Shown here piece after piece: positions 17,301 to 24,725 of a stretch of DNA of 39,175 nucleotides. The stretch comes from an uncultured Lachnospiraceae bacterium (GTDB lineage Bacteria; Bacillota; Clostridia; Lachnospirales; Lachnospiraceae). How positions within the stretch are numbered: position 1 is the stretch's first letter; each line of letters opens with the position of its first letter. The notes under the pieces were generated by a model that saw nothing but the letters and a program-made list of their open reading frames with translations, ran no database searches and was not told the DNA's origin. Both the position numbers and the translations under genes were made by a program. The stretch covers positions 1 through 39,175 of the forward strand of contig CANREB010000023.1 in assembly GCA_947629525.1 (NCBI GenBank). The letters are read 5' to 3'.

Positions 17301-18781
17301 TCTATCTCAAACGGTATCGGCACCTGCGGATTTACAAATGTTGAAAATCTGTCTGTTATCTGCCCGTTTTCTACTTTTACCGCGCCTATCTCTATAATGC
17401 GGTTCGTTACAGGCGAAAAACCCGTAGTCTCTATGTCAAAAACGACATATGTATCGTCAAGCGTCTGTCCTGCCCTGTCGTCCGTCACTATCTGTTTAAG
17501 GTCGTCTACAAGATAGCCTTCCACGCCGTAGATAATCTTGAAATCGTCGTCTTTGTCAAGCGCGTGGTTTGCGTCAGGGAACGACTGGACGCATCCATGG
17601 TCTGTTATAGCGATTGCCTTATGCCCCCACTTTTTGGCGCGCCTGATAATGTCTTTCACATCCGAAACGCCGTCCATATCGCTCATCTTTGTGTGGCAGT
17701 GCAGCTCCACGCGCTTCCTTGCGCTGTTGTCCATGCGCGTCACTGTAAAATCAGGTATTTTTTTGATGCCCGCTACCGTCGATACAGTAAGTTCCCTGTC
17801 AAACGTATCATTTGACGCAACGCCCTTTACCTTGAGGAATTTTCCCTCTTTAATCTCATCCATAAGCTCGTCGAGCTGTTCGTTGTGCACGAACATTTTT
17901 ACCTTTATCGTGTCCGTAAAATCGGTTATCTCAAAGCTTACTATCGTCTTTTCATTCCTTATCGGGCGTTTATCCGTGGTGCGCACTTTGCCGCGTATCG
18001 TCACCTCGCCTATTTCGCCCTCTATGTCAATGATTTTCATAGCCTCATCTTCAAAATCCCTGCCGTATATGACATCGGGGTTATCCGACTTTTTGGCAAA
18101 TCTGCGCTGCTGCGTTGGGCTTTCAGACACTCGTGCCGTGCTTTTCGGTGCCGGTGCCTTTTGTATATCGGCTGCCGGGTCCTCTGCTGCCACTGCATTT
18201 CCTGTCATGCGGCTGCTGATATGCTCTACCATCTGCTTTATGCGCTGTTCATCGTCCTCTTTGTACTTTCCGCCTGTTGTCTCCTTATAGGACACGTCAA
18301 ACCTTACATGAAATCCAAAGCGCTCATTGAGCACCTTGTCGAGTATGCCGATAAGTTCATTTTCTTTGTTTTTCGCGATAACGCTGTCCTCCAATACGAG
18401 ATGCATGGTATTGTTGTCGGGGAAATCATAATCGGACTGACGGAACATTGTGTAAAGCATATGCTCACATTCTTTAAGTTCCAAAAGCAGACTGTCTTTA
18501 TATGTTTCCATAAGGCGCTCGGGATTATACTGCCCCGACAGCGAAAAGCGCTCATATATTTTGATAACGATATATTCTTTTGGGAAAAACTGTCTTTTTA
18601 TCTCTTTTTCTACCGAATATATGCTTTCTTTTTCTATCAGGCGCTCGCTGTATATGTATATGCGCAGCAAGTCCTTGTGTTTCGTGGCTGTGATTTTTTC
18701 TACCGTCACCTGCTCAAACAGGTCTTTCTGTACGCCTTCAAGTTTTAAATTCGGAAATGCCTCAAAAAACTTTTTTTCCAT
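14366..18781 (-). CDS. polC: DNA polymerase III PolC-type (alpha subunit with proofreading exonuclease)
   Basis: PolC is the main replicative DNA polymerase of low-GC gram-positive bacteria. Order along 1471 residues: N-terminal domain, OB-fold (about 240-340), PHP domain starting at VELHCHTKMSDMDGV (about 360), an inserted DEDDh exonuclease (VVFDIETTGFSP near 447; HNAGFD; HHRAVDDAE), the polymerase core with zinc ligands (CKKCHYND, CPVCGEK, about 937-972) and the catalytic PDIDLNFSGEYQ near 993, and the C-terminal helix-hairpin-helix part. I start at ATG 18781 (MEKKFFEAFPNL) behind GGGGTGA. An in-frame upstream start would overlap ispG and lacks a site. It is the last gene of the pyrH...ispG-polC chain. 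Confidence 0.97.
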   Translation of the reverse strand: MEKKFFEAFPNLKLEGVQKDLFEQVTVEKITATKHKDLLRIYIYSERLIEKESIYSVEKEIKRQFFPKEYIVIKIYERFSLSGQYNPERLMETYKDSLLLELKECEHMLYTMFRQSDYDFPDNNTMHLVLEDSVIAKNKENELIGILDKVLNERFGFHVRFDVSYKETTGGKYKEDDEQRIKQMVEHISSRMTGNAVAAEDPAADIQKAPAPKSTARVSESPTQQRRFAKKSDNPDVIYGRDFEDEAMKIIDIEGEIGEVTIRGKVRTTDKRPIRNEKTIVSFEITDFTDTIKVKMFVHNEQLDELMDEIKEGKFLKVKGVASNDTFDRELTVSTVAGIKKIPDFTVTRMDNSARKRVELHCHTKMSDMDGVSDVKDIIRRAKKWGHKAIAITDHGCVQSFPDANHALDKDDDFKIIYGVEGYLVDDLKQIVTDDRAGQTLDDTYVVFDIETTGFSPVTNRIIEIGAVKVENGQITDRFSTFVNPQVPIPFEIEKLTGINDVMVMDAQTIEDVLPKFLDFVGDAILVAHNAGFDVGFIRENAKRLGLTADMTYVDTVAMARTLLTGHSRFTLDAVAKALGVSLENHHRAVDDAECTAHIFVKFIAMLKKDGIETLEEVNALGKNSVEAVRKLHSYHIIILAKNQTGRINLYRLVSESHLKYFNKRPLIPKSLIMEHREGLIIGSACEAGELFRAMLDGESDEKLAGIVSFYDYLEIQPIGNNRFMIASDKHRDINSDDDLIALNKRVIKLGEQFGKPVVATCDVHFLDPEDEIYRRIIMTGKGFKDADDQAPLFLRTTEEMLDEFAYYLGSEKAEEIVITNTNMIADMCDRIAPVRPDKCPPVIEDSDKQLTEICYRKAHEMYGDELPEIVEARLKKELNSIISNGFAVMYIIAQKLVWKSVEDGYLVGSRGSVGSSFVATMAGITEVNPLSPHYYCKKCHYNDFYSDEVKKFAGMAGCDMPDKDCPVCGEKLVKDGFDIPFETFLGFKGNKEPDIDLNFSGEYQSKAHKYTEVIFGYGQTFRAGTIGTLADKTAFGYVKNYYEERGIHKRTSEINRIVEGCVGVRRTTGQHPGGIVVLPVGEEINSFTPVQHPANDMTTDIVTTHFDYHSIDHNLLKLDILGHDDPTMIRMLQDLTGIDPTTIPLDDKQVMSLFQSTEALGITPDQIGGCKLGALGIPEFGTDFAMQMLIDTQPKYFSDLVRIAGLSHGTDVWLGNAQTLIQEGKATISTAICTRDDIMIYLISMGMDSELSFTIMESVRKGKGLKPEWEKAMLEHNVPDWYIWSCKKIQYMFPKAHAAAYVMMAWRIAYCKVNYPLAYYCAFFSIRASAFSYEIMCLGRERLERTLAEYKKRGDSLTNKEQDTVRDMRIVQEMYARGFEFMPLDIYRAHSRNCQIIDGKIMPALSSIEGLGDKAAEAVMEAAKDGPFLSKEDFKNRTKVNATTIDLMADLGLLGDIPESNQISLFDLVG

Positions 18782-18833
18782 TTGTTCACCCCGATGATTA
18801 ATACAACTGTTTTCAAGAGCTATAGCGATATTT

Positions 18834-19892
18834 TTATGCCGTCTTCCAATTGTCAAGTTCTGATTTGAGTACCGATAAAAGCTCGCTCTCGGGCACTTTG
18901 CGAACTATCTCACCTTTTTTGATAAGAAGCCCTTCGCCAATGCCGCCTGCTATGCCTATGTCCGCCTCTTTTGCCTCGCCCGGACCGTTTACCGCGCATC
19001 CCATCACGGCTACCTTGATATCAAGGTCATACCCCTGCACGAGATTTTCCACTTGATTGGCAAGACCGATAAGGTCTATGTTCGTCCTGCCGCACGTAGG
19101 GCATGAAACTACCTCGATGCCGCCTTTTCTAAGCCCCAGTGTGCGCAGAATAAGTTTTGCCGACTTTATTTCCTCAACGGGGTCTCCTGTGAGCGATACT
19201 CTTATAGTATCGCCGATACCTTGATTTAGTATGATGCCAAGCCCTATAGCGGATTTGATATTTCCGCTCGTGACCGTACCTGACTCCGTAATGCCCACAT
19301 GCAGCGGATATGGCGTTTTTCCTGCCAAAAGCTCATGTGCCTTTACGCTCATCATAACATCCGAAGATTTTATGCTTATAACCATATTGTCATATCCCAA
19401 ATCCTCTATCATATGTACTTTGTCAAGCGCGCTCTCAACTATCCCCTCCGCTGTGACGCCGTGGTATTTTTCCACCAGTTCTTTTTCAAGCGAGCCGCTG
19501 TTTACGCCTACGCGTATCGGTATGCTTCTTTCTTTCGCGGCTTTGACGACCTCCGCGACCTTATCGCGCCCGCCTATGTTCCCGGGATTTATGCGTATCT
19601 TATCCGCGCCGTTCTCAATGGCGGCTATCGCCATCTTGTAGTCAAAATGAATATCCGCCACAAGCGGGATATCTATCTGCTTTTTAATCTCGCCTATCGC
19701 CTGCGCCGCCTCAAGTGTCGGCACGGTGCATCTGATAATATCACACCCCGCCGCCTGAAGACGCAGTATCTGCGCTACAGTCGCCGAAACATCGTCCGTC
19801 TTTGTGTTCGTCATCGACTGTATCATTACAGGATTGCCGCCTCCTATCACCTTATTGCCGATTTTTATCACTTTTGTGTTATCCCGATACAT
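18834..19892 (-). CDS. ispG: (E)-4-hydroxy-3-methylbut-2-enyl-diphosphate synthase IspG (GcpE)
   Basis: IspG converts methylerythritol cyclodiphosphate to HMBPP in the MEP isoprenoid pathway, using a [4Fe-4S] cluster. Visible: [20 protein letters not shown], the TIM-barrel middle, and the cluster ligands in VSCPTCGRT and [15 protein letters not shown] 19892 ([12 protein letters not shown]) follows GGAGG by 5 nt and gives 352 residues, normal for the bacterial short form; an open extension upstream has no site. In many Firmicutes ispG directly follows rseP; here an 8.7-kb island separates them, and no terminator is seen between the island ATPase gene and ispG, so ispG and polC may depend on read-through from the island. 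Confidence 0.96.
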   Translation of the reverse strand: MYRDNTKVIKIGNKVIGGGNPVMIQSMTNTKTDDVSATVAQILRLQAAGCDIIRCTVPTLEAAQAIGEIKKQIDIPLVADIHFDYKMAIAAIENGADKIRINPGNIGGRDKVAEVVKAAKERSIPIRVGVNSGSLEKELVEKYHGVTAEGIVESALDKVHMIEDLGYDNMVISIKSSDVMMSVKAHELLAGKTPYPLHVGITESGTVTSGNIKSAIGLGIILNQGIGDTIRVSLTGDPVEEIKSAKLILRTLGLRKGGIEVVSCPTCGRTNIDLIGLANQVENLVQGYDLDIKVAVMGCAVNGPGEAKEADIGIAGGIGEGLLIKKGEIVRKVPESELLSVLKSELDNWKTA

Positions 19893-19950
19893 ATTATCCT
19901 CCATTTCCTGCCGGGTTTCTTTCGCCCATTCTTTGGCATTAAGCAAACAT

Positions 19951-21183
19951 CTATATATACTCTATCGGCAGCGCCACCAGATTTTCCCTAAGATATGTTT
20001 TTCTGTCAATCAGGCACAGTATCACACCTATGCCTCTTGTCTTATCAGGTATTTTATCAAGTATTGTATTTGCCGCTGCCATATTCGCCTTGGGGTTTCC
20101 GGTCAGCTTAATTTCTATGGGATACAAAATGCCGTTTTCCTCAATAATTAAGTCTATTTCACTCTCCGACTCTTCTCTCCTGTCCTTGCCCCTGTAATAG
20201 AAAATACTGAATTTATAATCCTTTCCCTCATTTGTATATGACTTCAATATCTCCGATACCACAAATGTTTCAAACATACTGCCCGCAACCGCTGAACATT
20301 TCAGTGCGTCCGCCGTAAGCCATCTCGTCAGGTAACATGCAAGTCCCGTGTCACGGAAATAAATTTTGGGGGCTTTTATCGCACGCTTTAACGCATTTTG
20401 GCTGTATGGCTGCAAAAGATAGACAATCCCAGTCCTCTCCAAAATCGAAACCCAGTTCTTAATCGTCGGTTCACTCACGCCTGCCTCGCTTGCTATATTG
20501 GCATAATTCAATATTTCGCCTGTCCTCGCCGCCACTGCTGTCAGAAATTTAGTAAATGTAACTCCATCGCTTGAAATAAGCTCATTCACATCTCTTTCAA
20601 GATAAGTAGATACATATGACGAATAATAGTCCTGCCAGTCCTTTTCCACATCATATAATTCGGGATATGAGCCTTTGTGTATTATCCTCCAAATGTCATT
20701 ATACGGCTTTATTTCCCGCTCACGTTCACGAATATATTCATCCGTCGGGACAAAATGCCGATTAAACCTTATCCCGTATATTTCCCTCAGTGAAAGTCCC
20801 AGCAATTCGGAAACCGATACCCTGCCTGCCAGAGATTCACTCATTCCCTTCATCAGTTCCAACCTTTGCGAACCCGACAAAATGAAGAGACCTCTCCGCT
20901 CCGTCTCGTCAGCAATAAGCTTAATTTCCTCCAATATTGAGCTTTCCTTTTGTACCTCATCGATAAACAGGGGGCAGGGGTTATTAATAAAGAACAGTTT
21001 TGGCTCCTCCCTCGCCTGAAGCCTTGTCAGTCTGTCGTCAAAATTGGCTCTGTTAAATTCGGGAAATTCGTGTCTGACAGCCGTGGACTTGCCCACCTGC
21101 CTCGCACCCGTCACAAGCACGCATTTGCTTGATTTTACCCTTTCCCTCAATACGGATGTGATTGCTCTTTCAATATACGCCAT
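19951..21183 (-). CDS. AAA ATPase with DUF4143 domain
   Basis: A member of the large family of AAA ATPases with a C-terminal DUF4143. Visible: Walker [10 protein letters not shown] (about 26-34), Walker B LFIDEVQ with flanking acidic residues (about 74-80), sensor SGSQ near residue 126, a winged-helix-like middle ([22 protein letters not shown]), and a C-terminal part with a PD-(D/E)XK-like signature ([20 protein letters not shown]). The physiological role of these proteins is not established. I start at ATG 21183 with GGAGG 9 nt upstream, giving 410 residues. It has its own strong promoter and no terminator before ispG. Confidence 0.9.
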   Translation of the reverse strand: MAYIERAITSVLRERVKSSKCVLVTGARQVGKSTAVRHEFPEFNRANFDDRLTRLQAREEPKLFFINNPCPLFIDEVQKESSILEEIKLIADETERRGLFILSGSQRLELMKGMSESLAGRVSVSELLGLSLREIYGIRFNRHFVPTDEYIREREREIKPYNDIWRIIHKGSYPELYDVEKDWQDYYSSYVSTYLERDVNELISSDGVTFTKFLTAVAARTGEILNYANIASEAGVSEPTIKNWVSILERTGIVYLLQPYSQNALKRAIKAPKIYFRDTGLACYLTRWLTADALKCSAVAGSMFETFVVSEILKSYTNEGKDYKFSIFYYRGKDRREESESEIDLIIEENGILYPIEIKLTGNPKANMAAANTILDKIPDKTRGIGVILCLIDRKTYLRENLVALPIEYI

Positions 21184-21219
21184 ACCCAACTACCTCCGAC
21201 TAATCTAAAGTGTAATTTT

Positions 21220-21248
21220 ATTATAGGATTTTAAAATGGAAATATCAA
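21220..21248 (-). promoter_or_regulatory. Strong sigma-A-type promoter of the DUF4143 ATPase gene
   Basis: The minus strand has TTGATA (21243-21248), a 17-bp spacer and a perfect TATAAT (21220-21225). Start of transcription should be about 21213, some 30 nt before the ATG. Confidence 0.8.
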
Positions 21249-21355
21249 TATTTTACAGATATTTGCTTCATTAATATTTTTCTAAACTGTTTAACAGCCA
21301 CAAATGCAGTCTCCAAAATCCTGATAAGGATGACCAAATCTGTCCAACTGACTCA

Positions 21356-21442
21356 TCAGGCATCTCCCGTTTTAATGTGCTTCACGACATCTTCCGGTTT
21401 TTCATATTCTTCTCCTTTTCAACTACCGATTTTTTCACTCAT
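21356..21442 (-). pseudogene. Degenerate micro-ORF behind repeated promoter A
   Basis: From ATG 21442 the frame reads MSEKIGS, a TGA stop, then KGEEYEKPEDVVKHIKTGDA and a second stop. The part after the first stop looks protein-like, and the reading frame is the same, so this may be the remnant of a small gene broken by a nonsense change. It lies directly after the -10 of the repeated promoter. The rest of the 21190-21657 gap holds the ATPase promoter, promoter repeat A, a terminator and another tiny ORF. No family is recognised. Confidence 0.3.
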
Positions 21443-21486
21443 ATTCTACCACAATCACACCCGTTTTCCAACTAGATTTTCACTAG
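21443..21486 (-). repeat. Repeated promoter-like element, copy A
   Basis: A 40-bp segment (21447-21486) matches 24730-24769 at 33 of 40 positions. On the minus strand both copies contain a promoter pattern: here TTGGAA (21466-21471), 17 bp, TAGAAT (21443-21448). The two copies lie at either end of the NADAR/ART/DUF1349 block. Confidence 0.6.
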
Positions 21487-21504
21487 CGACTATCAATAAT
21501 TCAC

Positions 21505-21539
21505 CACAAAATATAGGGCGCAGCAACCGCCACACCCTA
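21505..21539 (-). terminator. Intrinsic terminator after the NADAR operon
   Basis: On the minus strand an 11-bp stem with three wobble pairs (TAGGGTGTGGC / GCTGCGCCCTA) and a GGTT loop is followed by TATATTTTG. It closes the transcription unit made of the ART, partner and NADAR genes. Confidence 0.65.
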
Positions 21540-21586
21540 CATTTCTTATTGCTCTAACGACTTTTCAATCTTCCATTTCTGCCCTT

Positions 21587-21661
21587 TTAAATCGTTTGTT
21601 TTCCATACAACTTATTACGTTCTTTACAAAGTTCTTTCATGCGCTCCAACCGCGCCCTCAC
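21587..21661 (-). CDS. Tiny ORF overlapping the NADAR stop
   Basis: A 24-codon frame (GTG start, ending ERNKLYGKQTI) overlaps the NADAR TGA stop and could be reached by re-initiation. The sequence is rich in Arg, Lys and Glu. I do not recognise a family, and it may be only a remnant or read-through tail. Confidence 0.25.
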   Translation of the reverse strand: MRARLERMKELCKERNKLYGKQTI

Positions 21662-22152
21662 TCTTTCCCGGCAATCCGGCTTTGTCGCTTCCTAATCATC
21701 ATAAGAGTGTAACCGAGCAGATTTTGACCTTTCCACTTCGTCATTTCAAACCTGTCGGGGTCTTTCATAGATAAACCGATACCCCAAATTGTATCTTTTA
21801 CAGCGCACTCCGCTAAAACGGAATTTCCGGTTTTTAGAAGCTTATCTTTTAATTCATTATTCTGCGTGAACTTTTCCATTAGTCCCTGATATACTACTAT
21901 CTGCCTGATACCGCTCCATATATTGTCATTATAAGCGGCAACCATCCGCCCAAGCGCTTTTATCTCTGACACATCCTTAGTTGCTAAAATCCGAGCCGCA
22001 GTTTTATCATCTCCAAAGCAGACAGCTTTTTTGTACATCATATATTGTTCCATAGATGAAAATTTAACACCGTCTGCCGAAAAGTCAGAAAGATACCAGT
22101 TGCTTAAAAAACCGTTATCTTCATCAGGATTGTGGAAACAAATAATCTGCAT
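21658..22152 (-). CDS. NADAR domain protein (YbiA-like, DUF1768)
   Basis: NADAR proteins act on ADP-ribose-linked substrates; some remove ADP-ribose from guanine bases in DNA and serve as antitoxins to DarT2-type enzymes, while YbiA acts on riboflavin-pathway intermediates. Family motifs are all visible in 164 residues: FLSNWY near 15, the FSSMEQYMMYKKA block near 31-43 with the catalytic Glu, the LAECAVKDTIWGIGL block, and DPDRFEMTKWKGQNLLGYTLMMIR near the end. The ATG shares one base with the stop of the partner gene (TAATG), so the genes are translationally coupled. Next to an ADP-ribosyltransferase-like gene, its likely job is reversal of that modification; this is inference. Confidence 0.93.
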   Translation of the reverse strand: MQIICFHNPDEDNGFLSNWYLSDFSADGVKFSSMEQYMMYKKAVCFGDDKTAARILATKDVSEIKALGRMVAAYNDNIWSGIRQIVVYQGLMEKFTQNNELKDKLLKTGNSVLAECAVKDTIWGIGLSMKDPDRFEMTKWKGQNLLGYTLMMIRKRQSRIAGKE

Positions 22153-22568
22153 TAAACATCACCAACTTTTTTTACAGCCAAATCCAGTTCCAAGTCGTGC
22201 AACCCAAAATAAGCCTTCATCAAAAACTCAATCGGAACTTTCTGTATCAGCTCTGAACTGGGTATATTGTAGTACCACTGGTAATAGGCGTAAAACTCAC
22301 CGATCCAATCGGGCATAAACCCCTGAAGTGCATTGCCATCCTTGAACTCATAGTCTTCGGTTTTTGAAAAGTAATTCCATAGTTCTTCCGCATTCATTGT
22401 AATAACATAGGCTTTGGCTTCATCGACGCTTTTGCGGGTTTTGCTTGCCATATATGTTTGGATGAAGTCCTTTGTGTCCTTATCAGGGAACGACTGCGCC
22501 ACAAAATCAAAAAGTTTTCCCTGACTTTCTACAACATCGTTCAAATAGACATCTGAATATGCCCGCAT
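22152..22568 (-). CDS. Small partner protein of the DUF3990 ART (unknown function)
   Basis: A 138-residue soluble, acidic protein. The N-terminus (MRAYSDVYLNDVVESQGKLF) and a later AYYQWYYNIPSSELI segment followed by LMKAYFGLHDLEL resemble proteins I recall as being encoded next to DUF3990 genes in clostridial accessory regions; no biochemical role is known to me. I start at ATG 22568, which has GAGAGG 8 nt upstream, rather than at the GTG at 22577. It begins 12 bp after the ART stop and overlaps the NADAR start by one base. It may be a substrate adaptor, an inhibitor of the ART, or an immunity component. Confidence 0.75.
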   Translation of the reverse strand: MRAYSDVYLNDVVESQGKLFDFVAQSFPDKDTKDFIQTYMASKTRKSVDEAKAYVITMNAEELWNYFSKTEDYEFKDGNALQGFMPDWIGEFYAYYQWYYNIPSSELIQKVPIEFLMKAYFGLHDLELDLAVKKVGDV

Positions 22569-22580
22569 AGTTTTCACCTC

Positions 22581-23228
22581 TCAAAAAAGTGTGCTGAACA
22601 CCTTTATTACTTTATTGGCGTCAGAGTTTATCAAGTCTCTCATTTTCTGTCGTGCCTCGACATCCCGCAAGTTATATTTTGCATTAAATTCGTCATAGTT
22701 TACAGTTGAAATATCCGCTTCAACCTCATGCAGCTTTGAATAGGCAAGACGGGATTTAATGCAATACTGTATTCCCAAGCCGCCTAATAACAAGAGTTCT
22801 TCAAGAATATCCACATCTATATTATCTCTCACAAACTCTTTTGCTATGTAGAAATAGGACGCATTGGCTCTCCAGCCTCTGATGACATCATACTCGGATG
22901 TATCAAGCCCGTATTTCTCGATGAACTTCACCGCAAGCATTTTATATCGTTTAGTATCTGACGCATCACGGTGTTTCATAAGCTCGGCAAGCCAACAAAG
23001 CACGTCTTTTCCCTGAAAATCGAGAATTTTCAAGCCGTCTGTATCCAATTCGTACTTATGAAGCCAACCATTGATTTCATTCGGTCGGCATACCGCCCAT
23101 TCTTTTGCAAGTTCTGGATTTTCGGTCAGATAGAACCCTTTTCCATAATCGTGTTTCTCGTCGCCCAAACCAAAAGCAGGCGCAACGATTTTGTCAGGGG
23201 TTCCGTGATATAATATCAGTTTTTCCAT
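22581..23228 (-). CDS. DUF3990 protein, ADP-ribosyltransferase-like
   Basis: 215 residues. The N-terminus LILYHGTPDKI (His8) and DYGKGFYLTEN (Tyr33) match the first two motifs of the diphtheria-toxin/PARP-type ADP-ribosyltransferase fold. YDVIRGWRANASYFYIAKEF (113-132) corresponds to the family-typical GYRADDSYF region, and LGIQYCIKSRLAYSKL (151-166) could supply the third motif, with Gln154 in place of Glu. DUF3990 has been placed with ARTs by sequence analysis; the target is unknown. The start ATG has AAGGA 9 nt upstream. It stands 14 bp after the DTG-motif gene and is followed within 12 bp by the partner gene, which supports one operon. Confidence 0.85.
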   Translation of the reverse strand: MEKLILYHGTPDKIVAPAFGLGDEKHDYGKGFYLTENPELAKEWAVCRPNEINGWLHKYELDTDGLKILDFQGKDVLCWLAELMKHRDASDTKRYKMLAVKFIEKYGLDTSEYDVIRGWRANASYFYIAKEFVRDNIDVDILEELLLLGGLGIQYCIKSRLAYSKLHEVEADISTVNYDEFNAKYNLRDVEARQKMRDLINSDANKVIKVFSTLF

Positions 23229-23242
23229 TTCATTTATTCCTT

Positions 23243-23476
23243 CTAAGCAGCCATCTTTCCTAAAATGGAGTCTTTATTATATAATATATTGCGTTGTATA
23301 TCCTCCAAAGGTTTCCCATATCGGTTTAAGCTGTTGAAAGATATTAAGCTATGAGAACAACCTGTATCAAATACAGCATCTGCTATTATCTGTGTGCCGC
23401 CAAAAGCTTCAAATTGCATTGGAAATCTAAATGAGCCATATTCTACTTCTCCTATGATAATATCTTTAGTATTCAT
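23243..23476 (-). CDS. Short protein with aspartic-protease DTG motif, possibly truncated
   Basis: 77 residues. The sequence runs DIIIGEVEYGSFRFPMQFE, then ADAVFDTGCSHSLISFNSL, which has the DTG-x-S-hydrophobic pattern of retropepsin-like (clan AA) proteases. The domain normally needs about 100-130 residues, including a second half with an ILG-type motif; only a short end (DSILGKMAA) is present here, so the gene may be cut short or be an unusually small version. The start is uncertain: ATG 23476 or GTG 23482 (AAAGGG 9 nt upstream), both overlapping the end of the preceding gene. Unlike SpoIIGA it has no membrane segments. Confidence 0.55.
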   Translation of the reverse strand: MNTKDIIIGEVEYGSFRFPMQFEAFGGTQIIADAVFDTGCSHSLISFNSLNRYGKPLEDIQRNILYNKDSILGKMAA

Positions 23477-23804
23477 ATTCACAATACTTTTCCCTTTCAA
23501 GTGAGTTATTATATACCAAGGTAGAATTTGGTTTTGATAATTCTATATAAGTATCTGAATAACTGTCCAATATCCCTTCTACTGTTGAATTGCCTGTCAT
23601 ATTTTTTATAATTTTAACATCCGTCAAAATGATATACATATCGAGTATATCTTTTAATTGTCTGGTAGTTACTCTTTTTCCCCTATATGATTGCAAATCG
23701 TTGATTGTTAAACACTTCTCTGCTACTTTCATATATCCTTGTCTCCCTTCATCGGAATTTAAAGATACCCAGGCTCTTTCCTGTTCACTTATATTATATA
23801 GCAA
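23466..23804 (-). CDS. Hypothetical protein upstream of the DTG-motif gene
   Basis: Up to 112 residues, no family recognised. The frame is charged and soluble, with a mixed alpha-type composition (VAEKCLTINDLQSYRGKRVT, then TTRQLKDILDMYIILTDVKI). The TTG at 23804 has no good ribosome binding site, but protein-like sequence continues up to the stop at 23826, so the N-terminus may have been lost. ATG 23732 (MKVAEKCL) is an alternative, with GGGAG 10 nt upstream. Its end overlaps the DTG-motif gene by 11 bp, indicating co-translation. It may be a retropepsin partner or a broken gene. Confidence 0.5.
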   Translation of the reverse strand: MLYNISEQERAWVSLNSDEGRQGYMKVAEKCLTINDLQSYRGKRVTTRQLKDILDMYIILTDVKIIKNMTGNSTVEGILDSYSDTYIELSKPNSTLVYNNSLEREKYCEYEY

Positions 23805-23970
23805 AGCCTGTAAATTTACAAATTGTTATACTGATTAACTTTCTCCATTTAGTCCGACTTTCCAAAAAGGATAACGGGATAAGCCAGTACAGCCTGTGCA
23901 CCCACTATGGCATAATTATGTCACATATACTGCGCTCAAAACAAATCAGTCTGTCAAAAGATAGATAATT

Positions 23971-24561
23971 TTATTTATGTTCCTGCCATTTGCATTCTGT
24001 TATTTTCATATTAGAAAATACAGCCTTAAATGAAGAATTTTCCGGACTGCAGGCGTATATTCCGAATACAATTTCTTCTGCGCCTTTCCACATATGGCAG
24101 ATACGCATTTGCTTAAAGGTTATACCGTCCGCGCTGCATTCTATACAGTAATCGCTTTCACGCCTGCTTAAACGATACCACATTTCTTTTATATCAGCGG
24201 AAATATCAGTTGTAGCCCAATCCGAATATCCATGATTGGTAACTACGCTCCCTAACCTTTGATATTCTTGGTTTTCATATTCGATAGAGGCTTTTAGCCA
24301 ATTTTCACTGTCTAAATACATGGCTATTCCGCATTGGTCAAAACGGTGCTTGCTTTCAAAATGTGTTTTGACAACAAAAGAAAAATATTTATCAGATGTT
24401 CTCGCCTGTAAAACAGGAGCATTATCATTTTGAAAACCATAATAGGTACGCTGCCATAAATCCGTTCCCGGCTCTGTAAATATTTCTGCATGGTCTTGTG
24501 AAATTACATATTGTTTTGGCTCTCTAACCCAAAACAGGTTTTCTTTCAAAAAATCACTCAT
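23971..24561 (-). CDS. DUF1349 domain protein (concanavalin A-like fold)
   Basis: 196 residues matching the DUF1349 family of small beta-jelly-roll, lectin-like proteins. Visible family landmarks: TEPGTDLWQRTYYGF, FSFVVKTHFESKHRFDQCGIAMYLDSENWLKASIEYE, and the SADGITFKQMRICHM segment. There is no signal peptide or membrane segment, so it should be cytoplasmic. Some relatives are labelled as regulators of enolase, which does not establish a function here. The start ATG 24561 follows GGAGG by 5 nt and overlaps the end of a small upstream ORF. Confidence 0.85.
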   Translation of the reverse strand: MSDFLKENLFWVREPKQYVISQDHAEIFTEPGTDLWQRTYYGFQNDNAPVLQARTSDKYFSFVVKTHFESKHRFDQCGIAMYLDSENWLKASIEYENQEYQRLGSVVTNHGYSDWATTDISADIKEMWYRLSRRESDYCIECSADGITFKQMRICHMWKGAEEIVFGIYACSPENSSFKAVFSNMKITECKWQEHK

Positions 24562-24704
24562 ATTTTACCTCCAACACTGATATTTGAAAATTTTTTATCT
24601 AATCCCCACCAATCAGGAATAAGTTCTTTGAGACGCACAGTTTTGCGATTTTCATAGTCTGTAAGGATTTCTATTTCACCGCTGTCTTTTGAAAGCTGCA
24701 TCAT
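24558..24704 (-). CDS. Small ORF before the DUF1349 gene
   Basis: 48 codons starting with two ATGs (24704), reading MMQLSKDSGEIEILTDYE and on to LKELIPDWWGLDKKFSNI. The stop overlaps the DUF1349 start (ATATGA), and its last codons contain that gene's GGAGG, so it may be translated for coupling or be the 3' remnant of a lost gene. No own ribosome binding site is clear. It lies directly behind promoter repeat B. The rest of the gap up to 24970 holds that repeat and the NUDIX promoter. Confidence 0.4.
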   Translation of the reverse strand: MMQLSKDSGEIEILTDYENRKTVRLKELIPDWWGLDKKFSNISVGGKI

Positions 24705-24725
24705 ATATAAAAATCCATTTCAATC

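Noticed and set aside
14451..18748. Many long open frames on the plus strand opposite polC (up to 287 codons).
   Set aside because: They lie fully antisense to a gene with complete family motifs, have no ribosome binding sites, and show low-complexity or basic translations typical of shadow frames.
22581..23228. Calling the ART gene a DarT toxin.
   Set aside because: The motifs fit DUF3990, not the DarT (DUF4433) family; only the NADAR link resembles DarT2 systems.
23805..23970. Possible gene or RNA in the gap between the unknown gene and the DUF1349 gene.
   Set aside because: No frame with a binding site, no stable hairpin with T-run and no known RNA motif was seen.
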